A stretch of DNA of 26,308 bases from DAIOFH01 sp036745875 (lineage in GTDB: Bacteria > Planctomycetota > SZUA-567), in assembly GCA_036745875.1 (NCBI GenBank), contig DAIOFH010000049.1, forward strand, positions 1 through 26,308, given 5' to 3'. Position 1 is the first letter of the stretch, and every line of letters starts with the position of its first letter. Under the pieces are notes generated by a model. That model searched no databases. It saw only the letters and a program-made list of their open reading frames with translations, and was not told the DNA's origin. Shown here one piece after another: positions 15,974 to 23,705 of this stretch. A program made the position numbers and the translations under genes.

Positions 15974-16648
15974 ATGATTCAGGTTCTTGTGGTTGAAGAC
16001 GATCCCATGGTCATGGAGATCACCTGCAAGTACGTGGAGAGCGTCCCCGGCTTCGAGGTCATGGGACGGGCGGAGAACAGCGTAGAGGCGCGGTCGGAAC
16101 TGGGAAAGAATGAAATCGACCTCCTGATCCTCGACGTCTTCATGCCCGGCGTCAACGGCATCGACCTCCTGAACGAACTGCGGGCGGAGGACAGCCAGGT
16201 CGACGTCATCTTCCTCACCGCCGCCAACGACACCCACATGATCGATCGCGCCCTGAAATTGGGCTTTATCGACTACCTGATCAAGCCGTTCAATTACGAA
16301 CGCTTCAAGGCATCCCTCGTCAACTACCAGAAAATGCGCGAGCTCCTCAACAAGGGGGCGAAAGCGACGCAGGAGCAGTTGGACAACACGCTCAAGAACC
16401 TCATGGGCACAGAAAGCTCCCGTATCCACAAGGGCATGCATCCGAAGACACTTGAGAACATCAGGGAATATATCAATTCAAGCCCCATGAGCGCGCATAT
16501 CACCCAACAGGAAATAGCCGAGAACCTCGGCCTCTCCCGGGTCACGGTTCGCCGCTATATGGAATATCTCGCGTCAACGGGCGAAGTGGCTGTGCACATG
16601 GAATACGGCTCCGTTGGCAGGCCGTCTTTCACTTATCAGCGGATTTGA
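15974..16648 (+). CDS. CitB/DcuR-family response regulator
   Basis: A 224-residue regulator. The receiver domain has E8/D9/D10, phospho-acceptor D54 in LILDVFMPG, T82 and K104 in LIKPFNYERF. A linker follows, then a C-terminal helix-turn-helix (about residues 176-200, QEIAENLGLSRVTVRRYMEYL) and the family-typical ending YGSVGRPSFTYQRI. It is the partner of the kinase 26 bp upstream. I preferred ATG at 15974 (AAGGG 5 nt upstream) over the GTG two codons earlier. Such pairs normally control uptake or fermentation of citrate or C4-dicarboxylates. No such gene lies here, so the target may be elsewhere or be the upstream hydrolase. Confidence 0.88.
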   Translation: MIQVLVVEDDPMVMEITCKYVESVPGFEVMGRAENSVEARSELGKNEIDLLILDVFMPGVNGIDLLNELRAEDSQVDVIFLTAANDTHMIDRALKLGFIDYLIKPFNYERFKASLVNYQKMRELLNKGAKATQEQLDNTLKNLMGTESSRIHKGMHPKTLENIREYINSSPMSAHITQQEIAENLGLSRVTVRRYMEYLASTGEVAVHMEYGSVGRPSFTYQRI

Positions 16649-16656
16649 TGGTTTTG

Positions 16657-16694
16657 CCCCCTTGCCCCGACCCTTCCCCCATGGAGGCGAGGGG
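16657..16694. repeat. Small REP-like palindrome
   Basis: CCCCTTGCC and GGCGAGGGG (right arm 16686-16694) pair with one wobble around CCGACCCTTCCCCCATGGA. Palindromes of this composition are common dispersed intergenic repeats in many bacteria. It sits in the 52-bp gap between the convergent regulator gene and ROK pseudogene and may aid termination, but there is no T-run. Confidence 0.4.
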
Positions 16695-16700
16695 AATAAA

Positions 16701-17867
16701 TCAGTCAGTGTGCCGCCGCCCATTAAGTCCTTTTTCCAACTGCCGCTCCACCACCATGGCCGCCGCCCCGATGGCGGTCGCATCCGCTCCGAGTTCAGAG
16801 ACGATTATGCGGGTGCCGCTTCCAGCCAATGCCATTTTGCTTTCGTCGCCGTATTTATGAGTATGTCGATATAGCGTTGATCGGCACAGGACAGTCCGCC
16901 TTCAAGGACAATCAGCTCCAAATCCAGGAAATTGATCGCGCCGCCGATGAACATGCCGAGCGTGTGCATGGCATTGTGAACGATTTTTGTTGATGCCTTG
17001 TCGCCTTGGTTTGCCGCGTCGAAAACGGTTTTTGCATCGATCTTCTCCGGCTTTCCCCGGGCAAGTTCGGCAAGCATCGGGCTCTGGCCGGATTGCATTT
17101 TTTCGCGTGCATCCCTTGCGATGGCGCGGGCGGACGCGACAGCTTCGAGGCAGCCGCGTTTGCCGCAGTTGCAAAGGGGGCCGTTGGGTGTGACAATGAT
17201 ATGCCCGACTTCGCCGGCGGTGCCGAAAGCGCCGGTGTAGAGCTCTTCGTCGACGACCAGCGCGCCGCCGATGCCGTAACCGAGGTGGAGGCACATGAAA
17301 TTGCTGTTGTTCTTCGCCGAACCGTATATTTTTTCGCCGTATGCCGTGACCCTGACTGCATTGTCGATGCAGGCAAAGGAATCAAACGCCTGTTCCAGGG
17401 GAGTGGTGAAATCCACGTCGCGCCAGTCGATCAATGGCGCGTATATCAATTTTTGCGTGGAGAGGTCGAACAGGCCGGGGGAGGCGAGGCCGATCCCGAG
17501 CAATTTCCGGACATCGATTCGCGACGAGGCAAGCAGGTTTTGACCAGCCGGATGAGCTGTTTTATGACCTGGTTTGGCCCCTGTTCGAATCCGGTGGGGG
17601 TTTCTCGCCGCAGCACAATGTGCGTTCCGTTCATCAATATACAGGTGGTTTTGGTGGCGCCGAGGTCGATGCCGATGCAATAGTAGGAGAGTCTTTGACG
17701 AATTCCAGCAATTTCGGCGGTTTGCCCACCGCCGAGCCGCTGCTGGGAATTTCCCGCACCAGGCCGGCATTCGTCGGGAAGCGGACGGTGTTCATCACGG
17801 CAGGCAGGGACTGTCCAATTGCCTTGGCGATCTGGGCCTGTCCAATCGGGCCGTCCCTGCGGATCAT
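16701..17867 (-). pseudogene. Frameshifted ROK-family transcriptional regulator/sugar kinase
   Basis: Read on the minus strand, the parts of a ROK regulator appear in the right order but in successive frames. First comes a helix-turn-helix region (SMIRRDGPIGQAQIAKAIG) ending in KPPKLLEFVKDS. The sugar-kinase nucleotide loop YYCIGIDLGATKTTCIL lies in the next frame from about 17690. The main ROK body, with GIGLASPGLFD, the block GAFGTAGEVGHI and the zinc motif CNCGKRGCLE, lies in the third frame from about 17540. The C-terminal SGTRIIVSELGADATAIG is in a fourth frame from about 16815, ending at 16701. Each break is a -1 shift, consistent with three single-base losses. The reading frame upstream of the ATG at 17867 also looks homologous but has no good start. 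It was probably a sugar-responsive repressor, now inactive. Confidence 0.82.
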
Positions 17868-17922
17868 CGAGAGTATTTTGTGTCTGCTGTTGCTTTTCTG
17901 CGCAGGTTCTCCGGCAGCCGGT

Positions 17923-18273
17923 TTATAGGTAGTTGATATCGAATATTTTGTTGGTGATGAAAATTATCTGTACATCTTCCTCGGCCGTGGCCCCATGCCA
18001 CATTTCCTTTCCCTCGGGGAACCATAGAAAGGAGCCAGGTTTGAAATCGCCTTCCGAGGTGTGCAGGACGCCCTTAAGAACATACATGCCGTGGGCGCAA
18101 TGGTGAAAGTGCCTGGGATTGATGAATCCGGCCGGGTATTTGGTTATGGTCACGGTCGTGCCGGTCTCGGGGTCGACCACCAGCCTTTTGACGAAAAGAC
18201 TTTTTCCCGCGGCCTCGTTGTACTCCTCTTCCCATGCCATCACGTCCGTATCGATTTTCATGACTTCGCCCAT
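17923..18273 (-). CDS. Small cupin protein, tandem copy B
   Basis: A 116-residue single-domain cupin. The first cupin motif is HFHHCAHGMYVLKG, which keeps the His pair but lacks the usual Glu. The second motif is PEGKEMWHG, with Pro, Gly and His in place. The sequence resembles ChrR-like cupins; such proteins bind a metal and may be enzymes or sensors, and no reaction can be assigned. It is about 87% identical to the neighbouring cupin at 18298-18648 (15 differences in 116 by eye) and has the same start context (AAGGAG, then ATG GGC GAA GTC). The two are separated by 24 bp, so they form one transcript. The ROK pseudogene follows 55 bp after its stop. Confidence 0.85.
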   Translation of the reverse strand: MGEVMKIDTDVMAWEEEYNEAAGKSLFVKRLVVDPETGTTVTITKYPAGFINPRHFHHCAHGMYVLKGVLHTSEGDFKPGSFLWFPEGKEMWHGATAEEDVQIIFITNKIFDINYL

Positions 18274-18297
18274 TTGTCGCTCCTTGTTTATAATGCG

Positions 18298-18648
18298 CTA
18301 CAGGTAGTTCATGTCGAATGTTTTGTTGGTGATGAAAAATATCTCGACATCTTCTTCCGCCGTGGCCCCATGCCACATTTCCTTTCCCTCGGGGAACCAT
18401 ACGAAACTGCCTGGCTTGAAGTCACCTTCCGAGGTGTGCAGGATGCCCTTGAGGACATACATGCCGTGCGCGCAATTGTGAAAGTGCTTGGGGTTGATGA
18501 ATCCGGCCGGGTATTTGGTTATCGTCACCTTCGTGCCGGTCTCCGGGTCGACCACCAGCCTTTTGACGAAAAGGCTTTTTCCCGCCTCTTTCTTGTACGA
18601 TTCTTCCCATGCCATCGCGTTTGTATCGATTTTCATGACTTCGCCCAT
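18298..18648 (-). CDS. Small cupin protein, tandem copy A
   Basis: A 116-residue cupin, the first gene of the tandem pair. Its motifs are HFHNCAHGMYVLKG and PEGKEMWHG, again without the Glu of the classic first motif. Differences from the second copy cluster in residues 10-21 and at the C-terminus, while the barrel core is nearly unchanged, which suggests both copies are still functional. The start ATG at 18648 follows AAGGAGG with 7-nt spacing; an open frame reaches further to 18690 but lacks a site. The gene begins about 30 bp after the terminator of the upstream glutamine-rich gene, so its promoter must lie in or near that hairpin, or depend on read-through. Confidence 0.85.
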   Translation of the reverse strand: MGEVMKIDTNAMAWEESYKKEAGKSLFVKRLVVDPETGTKVTITKYPAGFINPKHFHNCAHGMYVLKGILHTSEGDFKPGSFVWFPEGKEMWHGATAEEDVEIFFITNKTFDMNYL

Positions 18649-18678
18649 TTTTGTCCCTCCTTTATCCGCTCGACATGC

Positions 18679-18718
18679 TAAAAAAGTCAAGCATTTTCCG
18701 GGATCCGGAACATGCTTG
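18679..18718 (-). terminator. Intrinsic terminator after the glutamine-rich gene
   Basis: On the minus strand, CAAGCATGTTCCGG pairs with CCGGAAAATGCTTG (13 of 14 positions) over a 3-nt loop and is followed by ACTTTTTTAGC. This is a strong hairpin with a T-run, 16 nt after the stop codon at 18735. Confidence 0.82.
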
Positions 18719-18734
18719 GGTCAGGGGATGAAAA

Positions 18735-19688
18735 CTACCGCAGGCGGTTGAGAATGCGGTCGATCCGGTCCACCTCCCTGAGGAGGTTCGATCTGGCGGC
18801 ATAGAGGTCGGCGATTACCGCGGTGGGGACTCCGCGCTCGTTTTCCGCGTCGTGGTCGAGAAAATCGCGTTCCAATTGGCGTGTGTCAATGTCGCGGTAC
18901 TCGGTCGCGTCCGGCGACGGTTCCGTGGCGTAGGTGGGTTGGATGTCGTCGTCGACGACCTCGCGGCTGGCGATGTCGGCAGGGTCTTCCGGTATTATGT
19001 TTTGCAGCGGCGACAGGTCGTTTCGCGGCAGGCCGGAGTTGCTTTGCGCCTGCAGGTCATTCTGCCGTGACCGCAGGTTGAGTTCCTGTGTGTCGTCTAT
19101 GTTGAGCTGCGCCTGCTGGTCCGCGTCCTGCCCGGCCTGCTGCACGCGGGCCTGATCGTTCCGTTGTTGCTGCTGGATCGCCTGTTGGTCCTGTTGGATG
19201 CGGTTCTCCAGCGCATTCAGCCGTGCCTGTTCGTCCTGATAGCGGGTTTGCGCCGCCTGCAGGGCGGCCTGGTCCTGGCGGTAGAGGTCGTCCCCCGTCT
19301 GTTGCTGGGTCTGGTTCCGCTGGTACAGGGCATTGGCCGCCCGCTGGTCGGCCTGGGCCTGGGCCTGCCGCGCCTGCTGGGCGTTTTGCTGTTGTTGTTG
19401 CCTGATTTGCCTGTTTTCCTTGAATTGCTGCTGGTTTTGTTGCTGCTGTACGCGGCGGTCGTCCTGTATCTGCTGGTCCCGCTCCTCGACTATTTGCAGC
19501 GGGTCCTGCTGTGCGACGGAATCGGTCTGTTGGACGGTTTGTTGTTGTTGGGCGTTTTGGTTTTGCTGCTGGGCCGTCTGGTTTGATTCAACAGTCTGCG
19601 CACGCTGCGCCGCCTGGACGTCGTCCGTTGCGGAGTTTTGTTGAACCGGCTGGACATTGGAAACGGGAATTATGCCGTCAGTGGACAT
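18735..19688 (-). CDS. Glutamine-rich low-complexity coiled-coil protein of unknown function
   Basis: A 317-residue protein in which roughly a quarter of the residues are glutamine (about 75 by hand count), concentrated in residues 13-220 in runs of two to five. Arg, Asp, Asn and Ala make up most of the rest there. No signal peptide or membrane span is visible, so it is probably cytoplasmic. The last 50 residues are ordinary in composition and helical (AVIADLYAARSNLLREV, then DRIDRILNRLR). The start ATG at 19688 follows AAAGGA. A clear terminator after the stop and a proper ribosome binding site argue for a real gene, despite a long leucine-rich open frame on the opposite strand caused by the CAG/CTG repeats. 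I recognise no family. A scaffold, filament or aggregation-prone protein is possible. Confidence 0.65.
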   Translation of the reverse strand: MSTDGIIPVSNVQPVQQNSATDDVQAAQRAQTVESNQTAQQQNQNAQQQQTVQQTDSVAQQDPLQIVEERDQQIQDDRRVQQQQNQQQFKENRQIRQQQQQNAQQARQAQAQADQRAANALYQRNQTQQQTGDDLYRQDQAALQAAQTRYQDEQARLNALENRIQQDQQAIQQQQRNDQARVQQAGQDADQQAQLNIDDTQELNLRSRQNDLQAQSNSGLPRNDLSPLQNIIPEDPADIASREVVDDDIQPTYATEPSPDATEYRDIDTRQLERDFLDHDAENERGVPTAVIADLYAARSNLLREVDRIDRILNRLR

Positions 19689-19761
19689 GCGTTCCTTTCC
19701 TTGCCGAACATCCCTTTCACCATTTTCACTTATACGGGAATGCGTTGCGAAAACAATGGTT

Positions 19762-21003
19762 TTACAAGCCAAGGAATGTTTTGGCGTTGCCGCCGAGGAT
19801 CGCCCTGGCGTCCGCTACCACATCCTCTTTCGTGAAGCGCCAGCCGGTGCGCCATAATTCGGCATAGCGGTCGCGGAGCGTTTCGCCGACAGTCCACCTG
19901 AGGTGCGCCCACTTTCCGGCCAGTTCCTCCACAGTCTCCGCGCCGGAGTGGCAGGCATGGAAAACGCTGCCGCAGGACTCCAGCCGTTCCCGCGTGAAGC
20001 GGGCGAGGGCGGTGGGGTTGGCGAGGGAGGCGTCCGGGCCGCACAGGAGCAGGTTGCCGTAGCGGCTCGCTTCCCTGCACGCCGCCGACAACTGGTTGCC
20101 GCCGGCGGGGAAAAACAGGAAGTTGACGTCCGGGTGCTGCCGCCAGAGGACAGCCAGTTCGGGGATGTCCAGGGGCTGTTCCGGCTCGTCCTCGCAGGCT
20201 TCCCCCACGATATTCGCGCCGGCGACGCAAAAGGCGAGGCCGCGCTCCGCGCACAGCGGCAGGACCGCCTCCTGGATGAGGCGGGCGCCTCCCCTGTTCG
20301 AGTCCGGCGCCATCATGCCCGGCCAATCGTAGGAAATGGCCACGGGGTTAAGGCGGTTGACTTGCTCGGAGAGAAAGCGCCGCAGTTCCAGCGGGGCGAA
20401 CTCGTCCACCTTCCCCTTGACGCCAAAACCGAGGCCGCGCATATGGCGGGCGCTTTCCTTCCAGTCCCCCAGCATGGCGTCAAGGGACAGAACCGGCTTG
20501 AAACGCGGATTATGCGATGTTTTCATCGCATTTTCGTTGATGGCAAGGCTGTCGACCGGATAGAGCACATACTCCACCTTGGCGATGGCGAAGGCGCGCT
20601 CCAAACGTTGCGCCGCGGACATGGCGGCGAATTCGTCCCGGAAGAGATTGAGGTCGCGCTTGTCCACCGCCATGCCGAAAAGCCCGAGCGTGGTAAGGAC
20701 GACGCGTGTCGTTTCCGACAGGGGCGACTGTTCGAGAAACAACCGTCTCCATACCAGGTCGGCGATTTCGCCCTGGGAAAGGGACGACAGGTTTTCCTCG
20801 CCCCGCTGAGCCGCCCGTTCCGCCAGGGAACGGCGGAGGAAAAATTCCTTCAGGATGGATTTTGACGACAAAAGGGCGTCGACGCCGGTGGCGTGGCTTG
20901 CCGCCGCTTCCGGCGGGGAAATAAAACAACGCACATCTATCACGGAAGTGCCGTGCACCACGTCCCAGACCATTTTGGCCATATCTTCGGGAAAGTCGGA
21001 CAC
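19762..21003 (-). CDS. Divergent uronate-isomerase-like protein (amidohydrolase superfamily)
   Basis: A 413-residue protein with weak but ordered resemblance to glucuronate/uronate isomerase (UxaC). It has an N-terminal strand with DVRCFISPPEAA, a helical insert with IADLVWRRLFLEQSPLSETTR and VLTTLGLFGM, then EYVLYPVDSL and RFKPVLSLDAML. Later blocks are AGANIVGEACEDEP, NFLFFPAGGNQ, and the typical C-terminal ILGGNAKTFLGL. In true UxaC the first strand carries D-x-H-x-H, the metal ligands; here the equivalent is DVRCF, with no histidine. It may therefore be non-catalytic, use another mechanism, or be a different TIM-barrel enzyme. The start is GTG at 21003, with AGGAG 7 nt upstream. It is 34 bp downstream of the dehydrogenase gene, so both may act on the same sugar acid. 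Confidence 0.6.
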   Translation of the reverse strand: MSDFPEDMAKMVWDVVHGTSVIDVRCFISPPEAAASHATGVDALLSSKSILKEFFLRRSLAERAAQRGEENLSSLSQGEIADLVWRRLFLEQSPLSETTRVVLTTLGLFGMAVDKRDLNLFRDEFAAMSAAQRLERAFAIAKVEYVLYPVDSLAINENAMKTSHNPRFKPVLSLDAMLGDWKESARHMRGLGFGVKGKVDEFAPLELRRFLSEQVNRLNPVAISYDWPGMMAPDSNRGGARLIQEAVLPLCAERGLAFCVAGANIVGEACEDEPEQPLDIPELAVLWRQHPDVNFLFFPAGGNQLSAACREASRYGNLLLCGPDASLANPTALARFTRERLESCGSVFHACHSGAETVEELAGKWAHLRWTVGETLRDRYAELWRTGWRFTKEDVVADARAILGGNAKTFLGL

Positions 21004-21037
21004 TGTCTTTCTCCTGCGGTTATGAAAGTGGTTGAAC

Positions 21038-21763
21038 TCACCAGGGCTGGTTGCCCCTGCGCCTCACCTGGATCAGGTCGACGATGGAGTTGCCGGTTTG
21101 TCCCAGGAGGTACTGGGCTGCGTCGGCGATGTCGTCCGGGGTTATCATTGTGCTGCGGTCCAGGTCGGGGCGGGCGACTCCGGCCATGTCCGTATCCACC
21201 CCGCCGGGTGCGATCACCTGGGTGATGATGTCGTCTTTCTGGCCTTCGACGGACATTACCTTGGAAAGGCCCATCAGCCCGTGTTTGCTGGCGGTGTATG
21301 CCGCCTGGTCCTTGTAGCCCTTGATGCCGACGACGGAGGCGATGTTGATGATGCGGCCGCCGCGGCCGGCCATGGCTTTCATCGCTTCCCTGCCGCAAAG
21401 GAATGCGCCGCGCAGGTTGATCGCCTGCACCAGGTCCCAGTCCTGGACCGAGGTATCGATTAGGGGAGCGAAGCGTCCTATGCCTGCGTTGTTTATCAGG
21501 ATGTCGAGGGGGCCGATCTTGGCCGTTTCCGCGAAAAGATGCAGGACATCCTCCTCCTTCGACACGTCGCAGCGGATGGCCCGGGCCTTGCCGCCTTCGG
21601 CGCGGATTTCCGCGACCGCTTTTTCAAGGTTGACGGCGGTGGTGCCTGCGAGTATTGTTTCCGCGCCAAGCCGGGAGAGGCGAAGGCCGATGGTTTTCCC
21701 TATGCCGCGTCCGCCGCCCGTGACAATGGCTATTTTACCGGTGAGAAATTTGTCGTGATGCAT
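21038..21763 (-). CDS. Short-chain dehydrogenase/reductase (SDR family)
   Basis: A 241-residue classical SDR with a complete set of motifs: the cofactor loop TGGGRGIG (residues 15-22), NNAG (91-94), catalytic S143 in NIASVVG and Y156xxxK160 in YTASK. T40-T42 after the second strand would suit NADP(H), but this is weak evidence. The C-terminus VDLIQVRRRGNQPW resembles the FabG-like/sugar-alcohol dehydrogenase subgroup. It probably oxidises or reduces a sugar, sugar acid or 3-oxo intermediate. I chose ATG at 21763, preceded by AGGAG, over an earlier in-frame ATG-like codon at 21793. It is the first gene of a minus-strand operon with the uronate-isomerase-like gene. Confidence 0.85.
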   Translation of the reverse strand: MHHDKFLTGKIAIVTGGGRGIGKTIGLRLSRLGAETILAGTTAVNLEKAVAEIRAEGGKARAIRCDVSKEEDVLHLFAETAKIGPLDILINNAGIGRFAPLIDTSVQDWDLVQAINLRGAFLCGREAMKAMAGRGGRIINIASVVGIKGYKDQAAYTASKHGLMGLSKVMSVEGQKDDIITQVIAPGGVDTDMAGVARPDLDRSTMITPDDIADAAQYLLGQTGNSIVDLIQVRRRGNQPW

Positions 21764-21792
21764 TGTCTCTTCTCCTGGTGTACAATATGGCA

Positions 21793-21798
21793 ATTATA
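21793..21798 (-). promoter_or_regulatory. -10 box for the dehydrogenase operon
   Basis: A perfect TATAAT on the minus strand, about 30 bp before the start codon. The best -35 candidate at 17-bp spacing is CCAACA, a poor match, so the promoter may need an activator. Confidence 0.4.
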
Positions 21799-21895
21799 GC
21801 CAAACCGCGGGTCGGTGTTGGATGACAACTGCCTGTTTAGTATAGAGTTACATGATAATGCGCGTCGGACGCATATTTTCCCCGTACGTAAAGTA

Positions 21896-21925
21896 TTGTC
21901 ATTAAACAACGAAAAGTGCTAGAAT
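21896..21925 (+). promoter_or_regulatory. metG: Promoter of the metG-waaF-waaC run
   Basis: TTGTCA (21896-21901, 5/6) and TAGAAT (21920-21925, 5/6) are separated by 18 bp in an AT-rich patch. Transcription would start near 21932, leaving a leader of about 64 nt that contains a small perfect hairpin. Confidence 0.6.
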
Positions 21926-21943
21926 ACAATGGCAAAAAAATAT

Positions 21944-21962
21944 CCAGGCATTCAATGCCTGG
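21944..21962 (+). promoter_or_regulatory. metG: Perfect hairpin in the metG leader
   Basis: CCAGGCAT (21944-21951) pairs with ATGCCTGG (21955-21962) over the loop TCA. It lies about 12 nt after the predicted transcription start and 21 nt before the ribosome binding site. It is too small for a T-box or SAM riboswitch and has no T-run after it. It could be an mRNA 5'-end stabiliser or a DNA operator. Confidence 0.45.
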
Positions 21963-21983
21963 AGCGTGTTTCAATGTCCGAAG

Positions 21984-21998
21984 AGGAGACGTTTCTTG
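21984..21998 (+). promoter_or_regulatory. metG: Ribosome binding site deciding a TTG start for metG
   Basis: AGGAG (21984-21988) lies 7 nt before TTG (21996-21998). The protein then begins MNIKDKKRILVTAALPYANG, the normal distance from the HIGH motif in short methionyl-tRNA synthetases. The earlier in-frame GTG at 21966 has no such site. Confidence 0.65.
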
Positions 21999-23705
21999 AA
22001 TATCAAAGATAAAAAACGCATTCTTGTCACCGCCGCCCTTCCCTATGCCAACGGGCGACTGCACATCGGCCATGTCGCCGGGGCGTATCTTCCCGCCGAT
22101 ATTTCCGTCAGATATATGCGGTTGCGCGGCAAGGAAGTGCATTTTATTTGCGGCTCCGATGAAAACGGCGCGCCCATCACTTTCAGCGCCCTTAAGGAAA
22201 ACGTCGATCCCCAGGTCATCATCGACCGCTACACCGCTTCGATTGAAAACGCTTTCTCCGGCCTGAACATCGAATTCTCGGTGTACGGCAGGACCCACAC
22301 CCCGCGCCACGACAAGGTCGCCCAGGACTTTTTCCTGCGCCTGCACGAGCGCGGCCATGTGGTGAAGAAAACCGGCGAACAGGTCTACTGCACCGTCTGC
22401 GAGCGTTTTCTTCCCGATCGCTATATCGAGGGCACCTGTTATTATCCCGACTGCAATGCGCCCGGCGCCAGGGGCGACCAATGCGAAAAGTGCGGCCGTC
22501 CCATCGACGCCACCAAGCTGATCAACCCGAAGTGCATGGTCTGCGACACCCTCGGCCGCGAATCGGTCGGCCATATCGAGGTCCGTTCCACCGACCATTG
22601 GTACTTCCGTCTCGACAGCTTTTCCGAAAGCCTCAGGGAATACCTGGACGGCCATCCGGAATGGCGCGAGTCCGTAAAGCGCTTCTCCTACGGCCTGATC
22701 GACCAGGGCCTGCGTGAGCGTTCCATCACCCGCGACATGGAATGGGGCGTGCCGGTGCCGCTGCCGGAAGGCAAGGGCAAGGTCCTCTACGTTTGGTTCG
22801 ACGCGCCGATCGGCTATATCACTTTTTCGCAGGAATACTTCGAGTCCATGGGCAATCCCGAGGAATGGAAGGATTTCTGGCAAAACCCCGAGAACGGTCT
22901 GGTGCATTTCATCGGCAAGGACAATACCGTTTTCCACACCGTCATCTTCCCCGGCATGCTGATGGCGCACGGCGACTATCGCCTCGCCGATACCGCCGTC
23001 GTCAATGAGTTCCTCAACCTCGAAGGCGACAAAATTTCCACCAGCCGCGATTATGCGGTCTGGGTGGACGAATATCTCGAACAGTTCAAGGCGGATCCGC
23101 TGCGCTATTACCTCACCGCCATAGCGCCGGAAAATTCCGACGCCGATTTCTCGTGGAAGCAGTTCCAGCAGAGGAATAACGGCGAACTTGCCGACAACCT
23201 CGGCAATTTCATCCAGAGGAACCTCACCTTCTGCCACAAATATTTCGACGGCAAGGTGCCTGAATGCGACCAGCCGACGGCGGCGGGCAAGGCGGTCCTG
23301 GACGAGATCGAGAACGTCAAGGCGGAAATGACGGAGCTGCTGGACGAGTTCCACTTCAAGGCCGCGATGGAACGCCTGATGCGCCTGTCGCAGCGCGGCA
23401 ACCAGTATTTTGCCGAAGAGGAACCATGGAAAACCAGGAAAACCGACATGGCGGCCTGCGCCAGGACCATGTTTGTCGGCATCAAAGTGGTCGAAGCGCT
23501 GTGCCTCCTTATGACCCCGTTCCTGCCGGCATCGGCGACGGAATTGCGTGAATTTCTCAATCTGCCCGCTTTGAGCCGGGGCGATTGGGACAAGCCGGGA
23601 ATTCTCAAGGGCGGTCACCCCCTGAATCCGGCCGAGGTCCTGTTCCCGAAGTTGGATGATGCGGTCATTCAAACCCAGGTCGACAAGCTCCAGAGGGCCA
23701 AATGA
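21996..23705 (+). CDS. metG: Methionyl-tRNA synthetase
   Basis: A 569-residue class I aminoacyl-tRNA synthetase that charges tRNA-Met in the cytoplasm. The HIGH motif is at residues 23-26 (RLHIGHVAG), and the KMSKS motif appears as KISTS at 346-350 (GDKISTSRDYAVW). The zinc-binding insert has cysteine pairs at 132/135, 148/153, 163/166 and 180/183, a two-knuckle arrangement as in the four-cysteine-pair MetG group. VLYVWFDAPIGYI and HFIGKDNTVFHTVIFPG mark the catalytic core. The chain ends after the anticodon-binding helices and lacks the C-terminal dimerisation/tRNA-binding EMAP-like domain of E. coli MetG. Its stop overlaps the waaF start by 4 bp (ATGA), so the genes are translationally coupled. 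Confidence 0.96.
   Translation: MNIKDKKRILVTAALPYANGRLHIGHVAGAYLPADISVRYMRLRGKEVHFICGSDENGAPITFSALKENVDPQVIIDRYTASIENAFSGLNIEFSVYGRTHTPRHDKVAQDFFLRLHERGHVVKKTGEQVYCTVCERFLPDRYIEGTCYYPDCNAPGARGDQCEKCGRPIDATKLINPKCMVCDTLGRESVGHIEVRSTDHWYFRLDSFSESLREYLDGHPEWRESVKRFSYGLIDQGLRERSITRDMEWGVPVPLPEGKGKVLYVWFDAPIGYITFSQEYFESMGNPEEWKDFWQNPENGLVHFIGKDNTVFHTVIFPGMLMAHGDYRLADTAVVNEFLNLEGDKISTSRDYAVWVDEYLEQFKADPLRYYLTAIAPENSDADFSWKQFQQRNNGELADNLGNFIQRNLTFCHKYFDGKVPECDQPTAAGKAVLDEIENVKAEMTELLDEFHFKAAMERLMRLSQRGNQYFAEEEPWKTRKTDMAACARTMFVGIKVVEALCLLMTPFLPASATELREFLNLPALSRGDWDKPGILKGGHPLNPAEVLFPKLDDAVIQTQVDKLQRAK

Noticed and set aside
19164..19586. A leucine/valine-rich plus-strand frame resembling a membrane protein.
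   Set aside because: It is the complement of CAG-type glutamine codons (CTG leucine). The minus-strand gene has the ribosome binding site and terminator, so I keep that one, with moderate confidence.
21932..21995. A possible T-box or SAM riboswitch before metG.
   Set aside because: The leader is only about 64 nt and has one small hairpin, with no T-box sequence and no terminator/antiterminator pair.
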